Notes: generated from the letters alone by a model not told the origin. Positions 49,174-59,896 are shown, numbered from the stretch's first letter. The stretch is 64,000 nt of DNA from Neptunicoccus cionae (GCF_014643735.1 NZ_BMKA01000006.1:1-64000), one strand, 5' to 3'. Numbers and translations: made by a program.

Positions 49174-50151
49174 ATGGACACACCGGATATGCGCGCCAGC
49201 ATTGTTATTCGAACGCTGAACGAGGCCAGACATCTGGGCGATCTGTTGGCTATGGTAGATCGTCAAATTACAAACGGGCTGGAACATGAAGTGGTCCTGA
49301 TCGATTCAGGTTCCACAGACGGAACAGTTGAAATTGCCCGTGAATACGGCTGTAAGATCACGACCATCACCAAAGAAGAATTCTCTTTCGGGCGCTCTCT
49401 CAACCGCGGTTGTGCCTTTGGATCAGGCGACATTCTGGTATTGATCAGCGGCCACTGTGTGCCGGTGGACGAACACTGGTTGCAAAACCTGTGCCAGCCG
49501 CTGATGGACGGGGTGTGCAGCTATACCTATGGCCGCCAGGTGGGCGATGATGACAGCCATTATTCCGAACGCCGGATTTTTGCGAAATACTTCCCCGAAG
49601 AGTCCGCTCTTCCGCAAGAGGGGTTCTTTTGTAACAACGCCAATTCCGCTGTGCTGCGTTCGGCCTGGGAAGAGTACCAGTTTGACGAAGATCTGACCGG
49701 ACTTGAAGACATGGAGCTGGCCAAGCGGATGGTCGCCAATGGCCATAAAGTGGGCTATGTGGCCGAAGCGCCGGTGTTCCATCACCACGATGAAACCTGG
49801 ACTTCGGTGCGGCGACGCTTTGAGCGGGAGGCCATTGCTTTGCAACAGATTATGCCAGACGTGACCATCTCGCAGCTGGACCGAGGCCGCTATATTGTCA
49901 CCAGTATAGCCCTGGATCTTCGCTCGGCAGCGCTGACTGGTCATTTGGGCTCCTGCTGGGCCAATATCTTCAGATACCGCTGGCATCAATACACCGGCTC
50001 TTACAAGGGCAATCATGGTTTGCGGCGTGTGTCTCGAGCCAGAAAAGAGAAATTTTTCTACCCCTCTACCAATGAAAGAGAAGACCAAAATGACTGGCTC
50101 AAACCGCACCGTCGCCCTGCTGCCCATGAAGGCCAACAGCCAAAGGGTTAA
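49174..50151 (+). CDS. Glycosyltransferase family 2
   Basis: A 325-residue GT-A transferase: SIVIRTLNEARHLGDLL at the start, VVLIDSGSTDGTVEIAREYG, SFGRSLNRGCAFGSGDILVLISGH in the position of the metal site, EDMELAKRM as the ED acceptor region near 190, then GYVAEAPVFHHHDETW and RRRFEREAIALQQ. Its tail overlaps the start of the cytidylyltransferase gene by 62 bases. It lies 94 bases after the MAF-like gene. Donor and acceptor unknown. The start is ATG 49174 or ATG 49189. Confidence 0.87.
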   Translation: MDTPDMRASIVIRTLNEARHLGDLLAMVDRQITNGLEHEVVLIDSGSTDGTVEIAREYGCKITTITKEEFSFGRSLNRGCAFGSGDILVLISGHCVPVDEHWLQNLCQPLMDGVCSYTYGRQVGDDDSHYSERRIFAKYFPEESALPQEGFFCNNANSAVLRSAWEEYQFDEDLTGLEDMELAKRMVANGHKVGYVAEAPVFHHHDETWTSVRRRFEREAIALQQIMPDVTISQLDRGRYIVTSIALDLRSAALTGHLGSCWANIFRYRWHQYTGSYKGNHGLRRVSRARKEKFFYPSTNEREDQNDWLKPHRRPAAHEGQQPKG

Positions 50152-50776
50152 GGGCAAGAATTTCCGCGATTTCTGTGGCAAGCCTCTGTTCCGCTGGATT
50201 CTCGACGCATTGCTGGCGGTTGAGGAAATCGACGCGGTGATCATCAACACCGATGCCCGGCACATACTGGCGGAAAACGGTTTGGTAGAGACAAACCGCG
50301 TGATCATCCGCGATCGCAAGCCCGAACTGATCGGGGATGAAGTCTCGATGAACCTGATCATTGCCGATGATGTGGCCAGCGTGCCCGCAGACACCTATCT
50401 GATGACCCACACTACCAATCCGCTGCTTTCAACTGGCACCATCCGTGCCGCGCTGGAGAGGTTCAACGCAGCGCAGGGTGAAGGCACTGCGGATTCCCTG
50501 TTTACCGTGAACAAGATCCAGACCCGCTTTTACCGCGCGGATTGTTCGGCCATCAATCACGACCCTGACAACCTGATCCAGACACAGGATCTGGAACCGT
50601 GGTTCGAGGAAAATTCGAACCTCTACATCTTCACCGCTGAGAGTTTCGCCAGCACCAAAGCGCGGATCGGATCAAAACCGATGATGCACGAAACGCCGGG
50701 GCTGGAAGCCAGCGACATTGATACACCGCAAGACTGGGACATGGCTGTGGCCGCTGCGGGAATTTTGCATAAGTAA
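50090..50776 (+). CDS. Acylneuraminate (nonulosonate) cytidylyltransferase-like protein
   Basis: I start it at ATG 50090 (MTGSNRTVALLPMKANSQRV), with AAAGAGAAG upstream; a frame 25 codons longer lies within the preceding gene. The 228-residue product has ALLPMKANSQRVKGKNFRDF, the CTP-binding loop of CMP-sialate/CMP-KDO synthetases (usual form ARGGSKGIPGKNI, here variant), then CGKPLFRWILDAL, VIINTDARHIL and THTTNPLLSTGTI. It would activate a nine-carbon or related sugar with CTP. No neuB or neuC homologue is in the window, so the sugar must come from elsewhere or the substrate differs. Confidence 0.8.
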   Translation: MTGSNRTVALLPMKANSQRVKGKNFRDFCGKPLFRWILDALLAVEEIDAVIINTDARHILAENGLVETNRVIIRDRKPELIGDEVSMNLIIADDVASVPADTYLMTHTTNPLLSTGTIRAALERFNAAQGEGTADSLFTVNKIQTRFYRADCSAINHDPDNLIQTQDLEPWFEENSNLYIFTAESFASTKARIGSKPMMHETPGLEASDIDTPQDWDMAVAAAGILHK

Positions 50777-50803
50777 AGACCTGTAAAGCACTACTATTCA
50801 TAC

Positions 50804-50840
50804 AAAAAGCTGGCCCCATGTCCAATGGGGCCAGCTTTTT
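50804..50840. terminator. Bidirectional Rho-independent terminator
   Basis: AAAAGCTGGCCCCAT and ATGGGGCCAGCTTTT form a long perfect stem with a short loop. Its A- and T-rich ends act on both strands, between the convergent cytidylyltransferase and the 1184-residue protein gene. Confidence 0.9.
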
Positions 50841-50877
50841 CCGTTTTGGTGGTGGGCTGAATGAATAGGCCCGCGTT

Positions 50878-53800
50878 TTAGCTCTGTTGACGCGCGTACT
50901 CCGCGAATTGCTTGTACATATTTAATTTGCGCTCTTGATAGAGTGCGTCACATATTTCTGCGCATTTAGTAAATTCACCTGCGTTAAACAACGCATGGGC
51001 TTGGGTGATAGACAGATCAGTAGGGTCGACCCGGACCTCTTTAGCCCCAAAAGACGATACTGGTTCTGGATTGATTGCAGCAGCCGGTCTTGTAACAGGG
51101 CCGCCACCAAACAGACTGGAGTAATCCACTCGCTCAAACACCTCTAGTTTGCCACCGACGGTCGCATTGTAGATGGTGCGGCCAACTGCAGAATAAGCCA
51201 GATCAGCCATTTTGTAGTTCATCAAAACCCGTTCCAGTTTGGGATCTTTCCAAGTTTTGCCTTTGCCGAAATAATCCTTGTGGAAGTGGTTCGGATCATC
51301 GGTTGTAGAGAGAATATTATCACCGTTTCTTTTATGACTTTCAGGAATAACATAATCGAAATCCATTCCGATCAGGTAAACCTCGGTAAAGCCCATGAAA
51401 AACGCCAGTTGCAGGTTGATATAGGTTACGGATTGCCCACAATACAGCACCTTGCTGGCGTCAGTTGAAAACCGGGGTACAGCATAATTAGGGGAAGTCT
51501 TTTCGTAAAACCCCCGGTTCATTTCAAAAAAGAATGTGTTGGGGGTCTTCGGGTGCAGTTTGCTATAAATTGTAGGGAAGAACTTGTAAGGTGCTTCATA
51601 TGCAACAATTTCTCCGATATTTTCTTTCATAACAGAGCTGTCCTCAACCACAAAGAACGTAGGGCGAAAGCCGTTTTCACGCGTCTTGTAATAGATTGAA
51701 TTTACAGCAAAACTATATTCACCTTCCAGTAGCGATAGATCATGTTGATTTAATGAGGGGCCGTTTCCAACGATGAAACAGCGCTGGCCCTGAAACCGAT
51801 TGTGGAATCGCGCAAGTTCATCTCCATCAGGAGGAGGGGTGTTGCCATAGAGTTCTTGCTTGGGGTAAGAACCCAAATCTTTAAAATTAGGTGGGAATAT
51901 TAGATCCTCAGAAAGGTTTTCCACCCGGGCTGGGGATTTTATTCCGTTGATTGGTAATTTTTTATCACTACGATATAGGTCCAAATCTCCATAGCTCTGT
52001 GTGCGTTCAAGCATCATGGCCAGTGTTTTTTCTTTTCCCACATGATTGCACTGGCCGTGTACATAGTCAGTTGGACCAATATCCTTAGCGACACGACAGC
52101 CAAAATTTTCCCGCAAGTGGCGAAACAGTTCTGGTGCATGTGGGCGTGGCTCACCACCAACTGAATGATGTAAATGCACGTATGTAAACGGTGATTGCAC
52201 TATACTTTCAGGAGGGAGATGATTGAGGACAGTAACGTCCAAGGCGCGATCTTCCCCTGCGTATTCAATATACTGTTCAAACCCTTTTAAAGAATTATAA
52301 ATATCGCGGCGTATGATCACGATACCCCCCGTAAGTGTGGTAGGTTTTTGGATGTTTGGCGTTGATATAACCTCGACGGCTTTTTCACTGCGTATCTGTT
52401 TGGTTTCAGTGGGCGAAGAATAATGTATATACGTATAGGGTGATACCAAACTTTTACCGTTATAGCACCGCAAAATATCTGTTAGAAAATTTTCACCTGG
52501 CAATACGTCAGAGTCCATTAGGCAGACGACGTCAGTTTTACAGAAGTGGCGCACAGAGGCGTTATATGCCCACCCACGATTAAAGGGCTTAGGATTAAAG
52601 ATAAACTCGTGCCGAACTCGAGAGGGCATAAGATGAGACACATCGGCCCATTTAGAATTCAAGTCTTGTTCAATAATTAGAAGATCGATCAGGTTTCCAT
52701 AGCATCGATCTAACCAGTTTACGACAACTGCAAGATTCTCTATCCGGTCAGGTTCATTGGCCTTGATCTTAATCGCAATAATTGCGGTGGCAATGGGGTC
52801 TGTTGGTCCGACATCAGCTAGAGCTCGCGCTTCCATTGCCCGCTGCGACGACACCGGCTTTGCGTCTACGATAGGAAACTCCAAGCTTGGGATTACCTGC
52901 GTTGAAGGGAACAAAGACGTTAAAAAATCCGCGTTAAAAAATTCCGTTATTTTCGAAATAGGACTAAGGTTGATAACTTCCGCCCCTTGCTTCCGAGCGT
53001 AGTCGGCACTTTTTTTCCAAGCATTCTGATGTGTTTGTGAGCGTGGTAACGAATAAAGGTCACCTTTACGCTGATATCCTTCAAAGAAGTAATTTGGATT
53101 TTTGGTAGGGGAGTGTTCAATAACTCGAATAGTTTCAAAAAAGAGTCCAGTCGGTCCCTTCTCAAGGGCAAGAGCCCCTTTCATTTCGCTGCGTAGGCTG
53201 TCTAGATCGAGCTCGTTATATTCTTCTGCTGTGATTGGCCGCGATCCTACAACTTCTTCAGTATAAGAGCCTTCCATTCCAATCATGTATATTTTTTTAT
53301 ACCCAAAGTTAACAGCTTTGCGTAACAGAAAATCTCCAGTAGAGCCGTGAGGTACTTTGATCTGCCGCTTAATGGGAGATACCTTTAAAGAGAAATAGAA
53401 GAAATCAGTTGGAATTGATGGATCTTCAGATATTCGCCTGAGTTCTTGTGCGTGGGATTTCACAACCTTCGCATCGCACCAAGCGTAATATTTTGGCCAC
53501 CATTTTAACTCTTGGAACAACCGATAGGCAGCGCCGCATCCGAAAGTGTCGATATTTCTTGGTAGATTTTCAAAACCACGTTCAAGTAGAATTTTAGATG
53601 ATGGTCCATTCCCGATTAATAAGATTGCTTTATCAGGCTTATTAGCATCGAATAAATCGTTAAAGATGAGATTACTGATTTGATCATATACATAATTACT
53701 CCCCGTTTCGGTGAGATGAATATTATCGCAGGTGAAGTTTTTGATCTGATCATTGTCCCACGCGCGCAAATCTACAACTGACATACCTGCCTGCCCCAAC

Positions 53801-54432
53801 TCTTCTGCGAATAGATCGGAATATTGATGTGTAATATCAATGTTTCTGGGACGGCCTCGTTTGAAATCCCCTTCCCAATCTGGAACAAAACGGTTGGCGG
53901 AAACGAAGATCAGGTTGTTAATTTTTTTCAGCCTTGGCAACAGATCTCTGCGCGCCATTTCGATACTGTACATATTATTGGTTTTTTCCCCTTCGTATTC
54001 TTGCTCAAAAGGGGTGTCAAAATGGTCTTTTAAAGCCTCGGCACCAAAAACCTTATCAAAGATCTTTTTCTTGTTGTTCACGATCTTTTTTGAATAATCT
54101 CGCGTATTTAGAGCCAAGTTATCCGCATTTTGCGGTTTCGGGTTATTGTATAGATCGTTGATTGCACTTGATGCGGGGCGCGGGGACCATTCGACAATGC
54201 CTGTGTATAGAATGACATGGTCATATTGTTTGAGTTCATTTTCTGAAAAAGTTTCCAAAAAATCCAGCGTTGTTGTCCACTTCATCGGGCATAGATAAAG
54301 ATCAACGTCCAAACGCGGATCAGCAGCCAACCGTTCTGCAAAAAGCTCGTGAGAGGTTCCGGCAGGTTTATGCTGGCCACGGCTATCCGTAAAAATAAGG
54401 ACACGTTTTTTCTGCAGTTTTTGGTCGGACAT
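50878..54432 (-). CDS. Four-module glycan protein: SGNH, two MAF/DUF115-like domains and a GT2 domain
   Basis: An 1184-residue protein without TM. (i) Residues 8-260: SGNH-hydrolase-like, with FTDSRGQ (block I, Ser17) and CDNIHLTETG (Asp236, His239). (ii) 265-510: MAF/DUF115-like, with LLIGNGPSS (272-279) and KIYMIGMEGSY. (iii) about 560-800: GT2-like transferase, with IIAIKIKANEPDRIENL, LLIIEQD, NRGWAYNASVRHF and the metal site CLMDSDVLPGENF. (iv) about 884-1105: second MAF-like module (CFIVGNGPSLNQHDL, GFTEVYLIGMDFDY), followed by a linker and a TPR-like end. Base composition is visibly more AT-rich than the genes around it. It may make and attach or de-acylate a glycan; the substrate is unknown. 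Confidence 0.75.
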   Translation of the reverse strand: MSDQKLQKKRVLIFTDSRGQHKPAGTSHELFAERLAADPRLDVDLYLCPMKWTTTLDFLETFSENELKQYDHVILYTGIVEWSPRPASSAINDLYNNPKPQNADNLALNTRDYSKKIVNNKKKIFDKVFGAEALKDHFDTPFEQEYEGEKTNNMYSIEMARRDLLPRLKKINNLIFVSANRFVPDWEGDFKRGRPRNIDITHQYSDLFAEELGQAGMSVVDLRAWDNDQIKNFTCDNIHLTETGSNYVYDQISNLIFNDLFDANKPDKAILLIGNGPSSKILLERGFENLPRNIDTFGCGAAYRLFQELKWWPKYYAWCDAKVVKSHAQELRRISEDPSIPTDFFYFSLKVSPIKRQIKVPHGSTGDFLLRKAVNFGYKKIYMIGMEGSYTEEVVGSRPITAEEYNELDLDSLRSEMKGALALEKGPTGLFFETIRVIEHSPTKNPNYFFEGYQRKGDLYSLPRSQTHQNAWKKSADYARKQGAEVINLSPISKITEFFNADFLTSLFPSTQVIPSLEFPIVDAKPVSSQRAMEARALADVGPTDPIATAIIAIKIKANEPDRIENLAVVVNWLDRCYGNLIDLLIIEQDLNSKWADVSHLMPSRVRHEFIFNPKPFNRGWAYNASVRHFCKTDVVCLMDSDVLPGENFLTDILRCYNGKSLVSPYTYIHYSSPTETKQIRSEKAVEVISTPNIQKPTTLTGGIVIIRRDIYNSLKGFEQYIEYAGEDRALDVTVLNHLPPESIVQSPFTYVHLHHSVGGEPRPHAPELFRHLRENFGCRVAKDIGPTDYVHGQCNHVGKEKTLAMMLERTQSYGDLDLYRSDKKLPINGIKSPARVENLSEDLIFPPNFKDLGSYPKQELYGNTPPPDGDELARFHNRFQGQRCFIVGNGPSLNQHDLSLLEGEYSFAVNSIYYKTRENGFRPTFFVVEDSSVMKENIGEIVAYEAPYKFFPTIYSKLHPKTPNTFFFEMNRGFYEKTSPNYAVPRFSTDASKVLYCGQSVTYINLQLAFFMGFTEVYLIGMDFDYVIPESHKRNGDNILSTTDDPNHFHKDYFGKGKTWKDPKLERVLMNYKMADLAYSAVGRTIYNATVGGKLEVFERVDYSSLFGGGPVTRPAAAINPEPVSSFGAKEVRVDPTDLSITQAHALFNAGEFTKCAEICDALYQERKLNMYKQFAEYARQQS

Positions 54433-54542
54433 TTTTCACCTAAGCAAATTAGTTATTCAATTCTTGTGGCCAGAACTTCCTGGGTCTTTAACAGATTACT
54501 CTGTAAAGATATCACTCTTGGAGGAAGGTCTGATGGTTGGCA

Positions 54543-55475
54543 TCACGCCAAAAACCCTGCAATCTTGTCTATCGCTTCGTGGCTCGCGCGGATTACAGCG
54601 TCTTTGGTGTTGGATCCGTTATGGGTGCCAAAGACACAGCGTGGCATGTCTCGTAGGGGAGAGTTGTCTGGCAGCGGTTCGATTTCAAACACATCCAGAG
54701 CGGCGCTGAAGACCTTGCCTGATTGTAAGGCACTGATCAAAGCGGATTCATCAATCAGCGGGCCGCGGGCTACATTGACGATGCGGATACCGTCTTTGGC
54801 GCCGTTCAGAACATCTGCATTCAGCATGTGGAAGTTGTGTTGGTTCAGCGCACAGGTGAAAACCAGAAAGTCCAGTGTATCGGTCTGTTCGGGCCAGCTT
54901 GCGCGGCGTAAGGCGGGAAGACCCGCATCCCCTTCTACCCCTGGGTCATAGGCCACAACATCCATGTCACAGGCCAGCAGGCGTTTGCAAACATTATAAC
55001 CGATGTCTCCCAGGCCGACCACGCCAACCTTTTTACCTTCCAGACTGATCCCAGCGGGTTTGGGCCAAGCTTTATCCTGACGTACGCTTTGGTTGATCTC
55101 AAACAAATGCCGCGCCAGGCCGATCACATAGGCGACAGCGATATCCGAGACTTCTTTGCCAAACATCATCGGTGTGTTGATGATTGGGAGATCGAGTGCC
55201 TTACAAGCGGCGAAATCCACATTATCGACGCCAATACCCCATTTGACGGCTGCTTTTAGCTGGCCCTCTTTCCCAGCTTTAAACACGGCTTCGGTTGCCG
55301 GGTCGTCACCAATGATCCAACCATCATATTGTGGTACTTTTTCCACCAGCTCTTCAACCGAAAGAACTTGGGTCACCTTGGCGGGTACGAGGGTTATGCC
55401 GCGCTCTGCCGCATAAGATGTAAATTCATCAATAAGCCCCAGCATGGGTGGGCAGGTGACTAGAACGTTTTTCAT
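54543..55475 (-). CDS. D-isomer-specific 2-hydroxyacid dehydrogenase
   Basis: Start at ATG 55475 (MKNVLVTCPPMLG), with AAGGG upstream; the frame extends 15 codons farther without a site. The 310-residue product has the NAD-binding GKKVGVVGLGDIGYNVCKRL in the middle, the substrate Arg in NVARGPLIDESAL, the Glu of the charge-relay in DVFEIEPLP, and the catalytic His in CVFGTHNGSNT. It is related to phosphoglycerate dehydrogenases and may supply a hydroxyacid for sugar building. It stands between the 1184-residue gene and gmd, in the opposite direction to gmd. Confidence 0.9.
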   Translation of the reverse strand: MKNVLVTCPPMLGLIDEFTSYAAERGITLVPAKVTQVLSVEELVEKVPQYDGWIIGDDPATEAVFKAGKEGQLKAAVKWGIGVDNVDFAACKALDLPIINTPMMFGKEVSDIAVAYVIGLARHLFEINQSVRQDKAWPKPAGISLEGKKVGVVGLGDIGYNVCKRLLACDMDVVAYDPGVEGDAGLPALRRASWPEQTDTLDFLVFTCALNQHNFHMLNADVLNGAKDGIRIVNVARGPLIDESALISALQSGKVFSAALDVFEIEPLPDNSPLRDMPRCVFGTHNGSNTKDAVIRASHEAIDKIAGFLA

Positions 55476-55698
55476 AATAAACCCTTGGTTTTGCCGATCG
55501 CGTACATTGCGCACAGCCATACTGGACTGACCTTAGGTGTCAAGAAGCCCGGACGGCAGATCGCTGGCATCCGCCGAAAATAAAAACGTTCCTTCGAACC
55601 GTAGTTCATATCCAGAGATGTATTTGTAAACTCTTGCACAGCTTGATAGGGCTATTTCAGGCATGCATAGGCTGCTGTGGCCATTCAAAGAGTATCAC

Positions 55699-56817
<1,119 letters not shown>

Positions 56818-56828
56818 GGGGACACCCC

Positions 56829-57785
56829 ATGAAAATATACATCGCAGGGCATCGGGGGATGGTGGGCAGCGCCATTCTGCGCCAGTTACAGGCGCAGGGG
56901 GGGCATGAACTGATCACCCGCACCAGTGGCGAACTGGACCTCACCAATCAGGCGGCGGTGCAGGACTTTATGGCCGCAGAAAAGCCCGATCAGGTTATTC
57001 TGGCGGCGGCCAAGGTGGGGGGCATTATTGCCAACAACACCTATCCGGCAGATTTCATTTATGAAAACCTGATGATCGAATGCAACGTGATCCACGCGGC
57101 CTATACGGCGGGAGTTCACAAGCTGTTACAGCTCGGTTCCAGCTGTATTTATCCGCGTCTGGCAGAACAGCCGATGCAGGAAAACGCCCTGCTGACTGGC
57201 ACGTTGGAGCCCACGAACGAACCCTACGCCATTGCGAAAATCGCGGGGATCAAGCTGTGTGAAAGTTATAACCGGCAGTATGGCACGGATTACCGCTCTG
57301 TGATGCCGACAAACCTTTACGGCCCCGGCGATAACTTCCACCCCGAGAACTCCCATGTGGTGCCCGCCCTGATCCGCCGCTTCCATGAGGCGACGCAGAA
57401 CAACACCCCCGAAGTGGTGATCTGGGGCACCGGCAAACCCATGCGCGAATTCCTGCATGTGGATGATATGGCCGAGGCCTCGCTGTTTGTGATGGGGCTC
57501 GATGATGCCACCTACAGGGCCAATACCGAACCGATGTTAAGCCACATCAACGTAGGCACCGGCAGCGATGTGACCATCGGCGAGCTGGCCCATATGGTGG
57601 CAGAGGTGACGGGGTTCCAAGGCGCAGTCAGCTTTGACACCGACAAGCCCGACGGCGCCCCGCGCAAACTGATGGATGTCAGCCGGTTGAAAGACATGGG
57701 CTGGAGCGCGCGGATTGGTCTTAAAGAAGGGTTAACCAATGCCTATCAATGGTATCTGGACAATCAGACTACCCTGCGGGGATAA
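56829..57785 (+). CDS. fcl: GDP-L-fucose synthase
   Basis: A 318-residue short-chain dehydrogenase/epimerase: [68 protein letters not shown] with the Tyr-x-x-x-Lys pair, and [19 protein letters not shown]. It epimerises and reduces GDP-4-keto-6-deoxymannose to GDP-L-fucose. It lies 11 bases after gmd and ahead of manC in one operon, so the three supply GDP-fucose. Confidence 0.97.
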   Translation: MKIYIAGHRGMVGSAILRQLQAQGGHELITRTSGELDLTNQAAVQDFMAAEKPDQVILAAAKVGGIIANNTYPADFIYENLMIECNVIHAAYTAGVHKLLQLGSSCIYPRLAEQPMQENALLTGTLEPTNEPYAIAKIAGIKLCESYNRQYGTDYRSVMPTNLYGPGDNFHPENSHVVPALIRRFHEATQNNTPEVVIWGTGKPMREFLHVDDMAEASLFVMGLDDATYRANTEPMLSHINVGTGSDVTIGELAHMVAEVTGFQGAVSFDTDKPDGAPRKLMDVSRLKDMGWSARIGLKEGLTNAYQWYLDNQTTLRG

Positions 57786-57845
57786 TGTGATTAAGACCCG
57801 CCAGCCGCGGCTGTGACCGCAGGGCGCTTTAAGGAGTTTTCAGCA

Positions 57846-59279
57846 ATGACTTTAACCATCCACCCCGTTCTTCTCGCCGGCGGGTCCGGCACGCGGCTTT
57901 GGCCGTTGAGCCGTAAATCCTATCCTAAGCAGTTTTCACCGCTTTTGGGCGAAGAGAGCCTGTTTCAGGCCTCGGCCAAGCGGTTGTCGGGGGCGGATTA
58001 TGCCGCGCCTGTGGTTCTGACCAATGATGCCTTCCGTTTTATTGTGACCGAGCAGTTGGCAGATGTAGGGATCGAGCCTGCGGGGATTTTGATTGAACCC
58101 GAAGGGCGCAACACGGCCCCTGCGGTTCTGGCGGCGGCTTTGTCGTTGCAGCAAAAAGATGCGGATGCCCTGATGCTGGTGGCCCCGTCCGATCACGTAA
58201 TCCCCGATGTGGCGGCCTTTAACGCCGCCGTGGCTGCGGCAACAGAGGCAGCACAGGCTGGCGATCTGGTGACATTCGGCATCACCCCGACACGGCCCGA
58301 AACCGGCTATGGCTATCTGGAGCTGGAAACCGCGCCCGAAAGCGGCGGCGCCCCGCGCCCCGTCAAACTGACCCGTTTCGTTGAAAAACCCGATGCGGAG
58401 CGGGCCTTGCAGATGCTGGCGGCAGGCAACTACCTGTGGAACGCAGGGATTTTCCTGTTTTCCGTCAAGACCATCATTGCCGCTTTTGAAGCGCACGCCC
58501 CATCCCTGATGGACCCGGTGCGCGCTTCGGTCGAGAACGCGCAAAAGGATCTCGGCTTTACCCGTCTGGCGGCAGAAGCATGGTCACAGGCCGAAGATAT
58601 TTCCATCGACTATGCGGTGATGGAAAAGGCGCAGAACCTGTCTGTTGTGCCTTACGCCAGCGGCTGGTCCGATCTTGGCGGCTGGGATGCGGTCTGGCTC
58701 GAAAGCGGACCGGACAGCGACGGGGTTGCCACCAATGGTGCGGCGACGGCGATTGACTGTAAGGACACCTTCTTACGCTCTGAATCCGATGAACAAAAGA
58801 TCGTTGGCCTCGGGCTGACAAATGTGGTGGCTGTGGCCATGCCCGATGCGGTTCTGGTGGCGGATAAATCCCGTGCGCAGGACGTGAAAACCGTAGTGTC
58901 CGCGCTGAAGGCCCAAGGCGCGAAACAAGCGGAAACCTTCCCCCGTGATCACCGCCCTTGGGGCTGGTTTGAGAGCCTTGTCGTGGGCGAGCGCTTTCAG
59001 GTGAAACGCATCGTGGTGCATCCGGGGGCGGCGCTGTCGCTGCAATCCCACCACCACCGCGCCGAACACTGGATCGTGGTGCAGGGCACGGCCAAAGTCA
59101 CCGTGGACGAAGAGGTCAAACTGATCAGCGAGAACCAATCCGTCTATATCCCCCTTGGCGCGGTGCACCGGATGGAAAACCCCGGCAAAGTGCCAATGGT
59201 GCTGATCGAAGTGCAAACCGGAAGTTATCTCGGGGAGGATGACATTATCCGCTATGAGGATGTCTATTCCCGCAGCTGA
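57846..59279 (+). CDS. manC: Mannose-1-phosphate guanylyltransferase / mannose-6-phosphate isomerase
   Basis: Start at ATG 57846 (MTLTIHPVLLAGGSG), nine bases after AAGGAG; an upstream in-frame start is not needed. The 477-residue bifunctional enzyme has LLAGGSGTRLWPLSRKSYPKQ (nucleotidyltransferase loop), VAPSDHVI, FVEKPD, YLWNAGIFLF, DYAVMEKA and, at the C-terminus, the cupin isomerase with RPWGWFESLVVGERFQVKRI and HHRAEHWIVVQGTAKV. It makes GDP-mannose, the precursor for gmd, and closes the gmd-fcl-manC operon. Confidence 0.95.
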   Translation: MTLTIHPVLLAGGSGTRLWPLSRKSYPKQFSPLLGEESLFQASAKRLSGADYAAPVVLTNDAFRFIVTEQLADVGIEPAGILIEPEGRNTAPAVLAAALSLQQKDADALMLVAPSDHVIPDVAAFNAAVAAATEAAQAGDLVTFGITPTRPETGYGYLELETAPESGGAPRPVKLTRFVEKPDAERALQMLAAGNYLWNAGIFLFSVKTIIAAFEAHAPSLMDPVRASVENAQKDLGFTRLAAEAWSQAEDISIDYAVMEKAQNLSVVPYASGWSDLGGWDAVWLESGPDSDGVATNGAATAIDCKDTFLRSESDEQKIVGLGLTNVVAVAMPDAVLVADKSRAQDVKTVVSALKAQGAKQAETFPRDHRPWGWFESLVVGERFQVKRIVVHPGAALSLQSHHHRAEHWIVVQGTAKVTVDEEVKLISENQSVYIPLGAVHRMENPGKVPMVLIEVQTGSYLGEDDIIRYEDVYSRS

Positions 59280-59359
59280 GCCCTTGCGTAATAATGTCTG
59301 GTTCCAGTGCGCTTTAAAATGTTCTAACAGGGGGTGAATTCTTAAGGGAGCGACCTCTG

Positions 59360-59896
59360 ATGACCAATAATATCCGTCTTGGACCGGACGCCAATGCCAA
59401 CCAGATCCTGCGGGTGCTGCGGGTAGAAAATCCGACCGGCGATATCGAATGCGACACGCCGATTGCGCCGGGTGTGTTGTTTTCTTTCGATCCCACAGGC
59501 ACGCTTAAGGGCAGCCTGCAAGGCAATGAAGACGCGCTTTTGTCGTTTCGCATCGAGAGCCTGAAAGACAGTCACTGGCTGGCGCTGCATGTGTCTTTGG
59601 GCGGCTTTGATCTGGACGGATTCGGGGTGATCGGCTTTATTTGCAAAAGCACAGCACCTTCGGCTGTGGCGATGAAAACCTGCATCCGGTCAGGCACCGA
59701 GGCGGGGTTCGTGGACTGTTTCTTTGACAAGCAGGTGGTGTCTTACGCAGAAACGAGCACCCATCTGGATGCAATGGACGTTGAGGGGCGCAAGAACCTG
59801 CCGAAGCAGGCCCCTTGGCGGGATTTCATCCTGTTCCTGCCGCCGGATCGTCCGGTTGAGGCGACTTTGCAGGACCTGCGTTTCTTCATCGTATGA
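59360..59896 (+). CDS. Hypothetical protein in GT2 operon
   Basis: A 178-residue acidic protein with a beta-rich composition (VLFSFDPTGTLKGSLQGN, WLALHVSLGGFDLDGFGVIG, WRDFILFLPPDRP). No signal peptide, TM or motif is recognised. ATG 59360 has AAGGGAG upstream. It overlaps the following GT2 gene by 4 bases (ATGA), so it is co-translated with it and probably works with it, perhaps as a carbohydrate-binding or regulatory partner. Confidence 0.6.
   Translation: MTNNIRLGPDANANQILRVLRVENPTGDIECDTPIAPGVLFSFDPTGTLKGSLQGNEDALLSFRIESLKDSHWLALHVSLGGFDLDGFGVIGFICKSTAPSAVAMKTCIRSGTEAGFVDCFFDKQVVSYAETSTHLDAMDVEGRKNLPKQAPWRDFILFLPPDRPVEATLQDLRFFIV

Noticed and set aside
50015-50089. 25-codon upstream extension of the cytidylyltransferase
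   Set aside because: It lies inside the end of the preceding GT2 gene; ATG 50090 has a ribosome site and gives the family's usual start.
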